DNA of 50,319 nt from Salinihabitans flavidus (GTDB taxonomy: Bacteria; Pseudomonadota; Alphaproteobacteria; Rhodobacterales; Rhodobacteraceae): positions 1 through 50,319 of the forward strand of contig NZ_FODS01000024.1 of NCBI RefSeq assembly GCF_900110425.1. Direction: 5' to 3'. The first letter of the stretch is position 1, and each line of letters begins with the position of its first letter. The translations under genes were made by a program, and so were the position numbers. Below the pieces are notes generated by a model that did no database searches, was not told where the DNA came from, and worked only from the letters and a program-made list of their open reading frames with translations. Positions 47,362 through 50,319 of this stretch are shown here, piece by piece.

Positions 47362-47641
47362 GCGGCGCGCGGGTGTCCTGGACCCTGCGCAACGCTCACC
47401 TACTCCCCCGAATCATCGTTAACAACTCATAAAGATTCAAAGCCGTCCGCCGCTCCCGAGGTGGCCGCTTGCCGCTGATAGTTTGATGGGCTGTCGTCCT
47501 TTAAAGCTTTTCGGGAGAAACTTGAATCTTAGGATTCCCAATGGGTTCTATTTGTGATTCATCGTGTTTAGCAGGCTGCTGAAAAACTCCTCCTCGACAT
47601 GGATTTGAGTACATGATTCACCCTTTTCGGGTTACGAAGGG

Positions 47642-48854
47642 GGTGACGCTGCGTGGGACGGGACGGACGAGGCGAGCGGGGCGCTGTTCAGCTATGTGGA
47701 CCTTGAAGCGCGAGTTCCAACGGGGCACCCGCTTCGCAAGATCAGGCAGATCGTGAATGACGCGCTGGTGAGCCTCGATGCCGGGTTCAACGCGCTCTAC
47801 ACGAAGGAAGGCCGCCCCTCGATCGCGCCGGAACGACTGATCCGGGCCAGCCTGCTCCAGATGCTGTTCTCGATCCGGCCGGAACGGCAACTCATTGAGC
47901 AGATGGACTACAACCTGCTGTTCCGATGGTTCGTCGGGCTCGGGATCGACGATACAGTCTGGGTCCCCACAGTGTTTACCAAGAACCGCGACCGGCTGCT
48001 GACAACCGACATGTCGCGCAAGGTGATGGCGGCGGATCCTGGCGCATCCCGAGGTTCGGCCGCTGCTATCGGACGAGCACTTCTCGGTGGACGGCACGCT
48101 GGTCAAGGCGTTCGCCATGGGTCTCCAACCGATGGCGACACCATGGCTCACCCTCGATGAAGAATTTCCAGCCCAAGGACAGCACGGCGCCGCCAGACGA
48201 TGACAATCCCGGCGGGCCGCCGCCGCCAGTGACGAGACCTCCGCAGACACTAGCCAGCCCCAGCAGACAGAGACCCAGCCGATGCCCGACACGCCCCGCC
48301 AGAACCGCAACGCCGAAGTGAACTTCCGGGGGTGAGAAGCGCTCGAATGCAACTCATGCGTCCGTGACAGACCCGGATGCGCGCCTCTACAAGAAGTCGC
48401 CGGGTGCGGCGTCGATGCTGTGCTTCATGGGGCATACGCTGATGGAAAACCGGAACGGCCTGAGCTGACCCATGCCGACGGCCATGGCGAGCGCAAGGCG
48501 GCGCTGGAGATGATCAACCGCCACTCCCCGGGCTCGACCCGGCGCCTGACGCTTGGGGCAGACAAGGGATACGATAGCGCAGACTTTGTCGCCGAGCTAA
48601 GGCGGATGGTCGTGTCCCCGCATGTCGCACAGAAGGCCCGGCATTCCGCCATCGACGGACGGACCACCCAGCATCCCGGCTACGCCTTATCCCAGCGGCG
48701 GCGGAAGAAGATCGAGGAACCGTTCGGCTGGGCCAAGACCGTCGGCGGCATGGTGCAGACAGTTCACCGCAGCCTCGAAAGGGTCCGCGCGCAGTTCACA
48801 ATGACCATGGCGGCCTGCAACCCCGCCAGGCTGCCGAAATTCCTGGCAGCCTGA
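47642..48854 (+). pseudogene. DDE transposase, IS5/IS1182-like, multiply broken
   Basis: The N-terminal DUF772-type domain is readable from about 47669 (FSYVDLEARVPTGHPLRK, then FSIRPERQLIEQMDYNLLFR). An extra base near 48035 shifts the frame; SDEHFSVDGTLVKAF continues in the new frame. A small insertion near 48120-48160 and a deletion near 48462 follow. The C-terminal catalytic part is readable to the end (LTLGADKGYDSADFV, RRKKIEEPFGWAKTVGG), stopping at 48854. At least three lesions make it non-functional. Confidence 0.8.
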
Positions 48855-48902
48855 CAGCCGGAGCGGTGCCGGCGCGAGGTTTGCATCCGCAGATATCAGT
48901 GT

Positions 48903-49144
48903 GGGGTCACACTGGACTTCTCACGGCCCGGGAAACCCACCGATAACGGGTTCATCGAGGCCTTAACAGCAAGCTGAGGGCGGAGTGTCTCAACGCCCAT
49001 TGGTTCATGAGCCTTGCAGATGCCCGCGAAAAGCCGGAGGACTGGCGCAGACACTACAACGAGGAAAGACCCCACAGCGCGATCGGATACAACGTCCCGA
49101 TTGCAATGCACTATCCCGATGGCGTCACCAGCCCGTCATCGTGA
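48903..49144 (+). pseudogene. IS3-family transposase C-terminal fragment
   Basis: The integrase-core end is recognisable: GVTLDFSRPGKPTDNGFIEA, then, after a one-base deletion near 48961, NSKLRAECLNAHWFMSLADA and DWRRHYNEERPHSAIGYNV, stopping at 49142-49144. The N-terminal part and the catalytic D-D region are missing. The element was probably cut by the adjoining IS. Confidence 0.75.
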
Positions 49145-49675
49145 AGCAGCCGGAAAAGTCCAGCTTCCGGCGGTCCAAAGATGGGGAGCAGCGCAAAACC
49201 CCAAGGACTCTCGAGGGACGACCGGGGGGTAGGTCAGAGCATGAAGCCAGATTACCCAAGCTTGTAAGACAAAATAGATGCGATTATTGGTACTCAAAAA
49301 CTCACTAAGGCTGGAGGTAATATTGTTAACTTGGCGAGAAGGAGTGTGGCTCTCTTCAATATTAGTTTGAGGGTATCCGAATTCTGTATCAATAAAGTCT
49401 GCAATACTTAAAACAATTTTTTTTGATATCTCTCGAGCATCTTTGAACAAGAAATTTTCTTGAAGCAGAGCGCAAATAAGCAAATCCTCAAGAACATCAA
49501 AAACATTTGCCGAAAGATAGCCAACCTTCAGGAAATATTTTTTTCTCTCCATCTCAATATACCAGCTTACTTCAGGTTTTTTCTCCAGAATTATTGCGTG
49601 AACAAAATTATCAAAACTTGAAATATGAACTTGATCCATAATCAAATCCGCTGAATAATAATTATAACTATCCAT
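49136..49675 (-). CDS. AT-rich hypothetical protein, 3' end replaced by IS sequence
   Basis: The frame from ATG 49675 gives 179 residues, but the last 33 or so (from about VIWLHALTYPPVV) are encoded by the IS end (49136-49235). The genuine part, about 146 residues, has no recognised motif. It is mostly helical in character (FDVLEDLLICALLQENFLF, KKIVLSIADFIDTEFGYP). Base composition is far more AT-rich than the plasmid average, with codons such as AAA, ATT and TTT, which suggests recent transfer. It could be an immunity-type or phage-derived protein, but nothing proves this. ATG 49711 in the same frame is an alternative start. Confidence 0.45.
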   Translation of the reverse strand: MDSYNYYSADLIMDQVHISSFDNFVHAIILEKKPEVSWYIEMERKKYFLKVGYLSANVFDVLEDLLICALLQENFLFKDAREISKKIVLSIADFIDTEFGYPQTNIEESHTPSRQVNNITSSLSEFLSTNNRIYFVLQAWVIWLHALTYPPVVPRESLGFCAAPHLWTAGSWTFPAASR

Positions 49676-49942
49676 AATTCCGTGAATCCTGCGTCCACGG
49701 GTAATATCCAATAATTCTAGTTAAGATTTTATAAACATAACGAACTCGCGTGTAGGGCCAACACTGATAGCATGACTGATCTCCCTTATGGATCGTTGCA
49801 ATCCCACATCTGCCCATCAATGTCGGTGAGAGGTGATGATTCGCATCATCAGAGTGACAACAAGTCGTTCGTACGCGAGGGCATTGCAAGGCACTCCAGA
49901 CCTACATCAAAACAGCCTTCGGCAACTTCAGCGCGGTTCAAG

Positions 49943-50319
49943 TCACCCGAAAAGAAAATCGTCTGCAGAAAGATTGGACGCATTGATACCGGTCAAGGTA
50001 ACCGTATTCCCCGATCCGTCCTCGATCACTAAGTCGTGTCCTATCTGATTTGCGTGATCAGAGATTAGGTCGCTGAAATTCACGATATCGGAGAGCGCGC
50101 GGAGATCGATCACATCACCGTCACCTGAACCATCGAAGTCCGAAATCGTGTCCTGACCAAAGTTGCCGCGAAAAACAAAAGTATCGCTCCCGGCACCGCC
50201 AATCATGAGATCATCCCCATAGTCGTCACGGAATGTGTCGTCACCCTCTCCTCCGATCAGCGTATCGTCGCCCCACGCACCATTCAGCAGGTTGTCGCCG
50301 GAATTACCCACGATCCGGT
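49943..50319 (-). CDS. RTX protein, 3' part (5' end beyond window edge)
   Basis: The open frame enters from the right edge and ends at the TGA at 49943-49945, giving 124 complete codons. Residues include NSGDNLLNGAWGDDTLIGG and GGEGDDTFRDDYGDDLMIGG, then a C-terminal export-type tail (FGQDTISDFDGSGDGDVIDL ... NASNLSADDFLFG), much like the tail of the subtilase. The first 45 residues are close to the last 45 residues of the fragment at 1-1257. 49676-49942 holds no supported gene; a small gatgat-tcgc-atcatc hairpin lies at 49835-49850. Confidence 0.85.
   Translation of the reverse strand, partial: RIVGNSGDNLLNGAWGDDTLIGGEGDDTFRDDYGDDLMIGGAGSDTFVFRGNFGQDTISDFDGSGDGDVIDLRALSDIVNFSDLISDHANQIGHDLVIEDGSGNTVTLTGINASNLSADDFLFG

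Larger units (their letters stand above)
47572..49235. mobile_element. nested insertion-sequence debris
   Basis: The left edge begins with a sequence typical of an IS end (caggctgctgaaaaactcc at 47572). It contains a decayed IS5/IS1182-like transposase and then a decayed IS3-type transposase tail. The matching right inverted repeat of the first element is not found, so it was truncated. The last element appears to end at ...ggggggtaggtca (49235), a CA end as in IS3 elements. 47362-47571 contains no gene I can support. Confidence 0.6.

Overview
The window looks like most or all of a medium-sized plasmid from a marine-type Rhodobacteraceae (Alphaproteobacteria). DNA is mostly GC-rich with strong G/C third-position use. 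It carries a RepA-type (RPA-domain) initiator with iterons, a divergent parA-parB pair with two parS-like palindromes, and a ccdAB addiction module. The rhamnose genes sit directly behind repA, the arrangement described for the RepA-I 'biofilm plasmids' of roseobacters. Both ends of the window lie in the same kind of RTX repeat on the same strand, so this may be a circular replicon whose sequence was broken inside one repetitive RTX gene.

Layout. 1-4.7 kb: 5' part of an RTX gene, a frameshifted IS110/IS1111-type element, an array of CGTTAC repeats, a small HTH gene and ccdAB. 4.8-13 kb: ugd, a GT2 glycosyltransferase, glmU-glmS-glmM and galE. 13-21.4 kb: an epimerase, an initiating sugar transferase, the capsule ABC exporter parts KpsE, KpsT and KpsM, a sulfotransferase and a large two-domain glycosyltransferase. 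21.4-25.6 kb: parS-parB-parS-parA, iterons, DnaA box, repA. 25.6-30.9 kb: rmlC-rmlB-rmlD-rmlA, then a DUF2793 phage-tail-like protein and a small partner. 30.9-39.9 kb, minus strand: one apparent operon gmd-glycosyltransferase-three sulfotransferases-manC-sulfotransferase. 40.2-45.4 kb: a 1752-residue kexin-like subtilase with RTX repeats. 45.6-47.4 kb: a second ugd and a small lipoprotein. 47.6-50.3 kb: transposase debris, a truncated AT-rich gene and the 3' end of an RTX gene.

How it fits together. The genes make activated sugars: UDP-GlcNAc (glmSMU), UDP-GlcA (two ugd), UDP-Gal (galE), dTDP-L-rhamnose (rmlABCD), GDP-mannose (manC) and a GDP-6-deoxy-4-keto sugar (gmd). They also supply glycosyltransferases, an initiating phosphoglycosyltransferase and part of an ABC capsule exporter. 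Five sulfotransferase-like proteins suggest the product is a sulfated acidic surface polysaccharide. RTX proteins are expected to leave by type I secretion. No outer-membrane export channel, no KpsC/KpsS, no type I secretion genes, no phosphomannomutase and no PAPS-forming genes are seen here, so those functions must come from elsewhere. Two features stand out: translation of the rhamnose operon overlaps the replication initiator gene, and the sulfotransferases share a repeated 'LGR-P...SPEF' module. All calls were made by reading the sequence; no database search was run.
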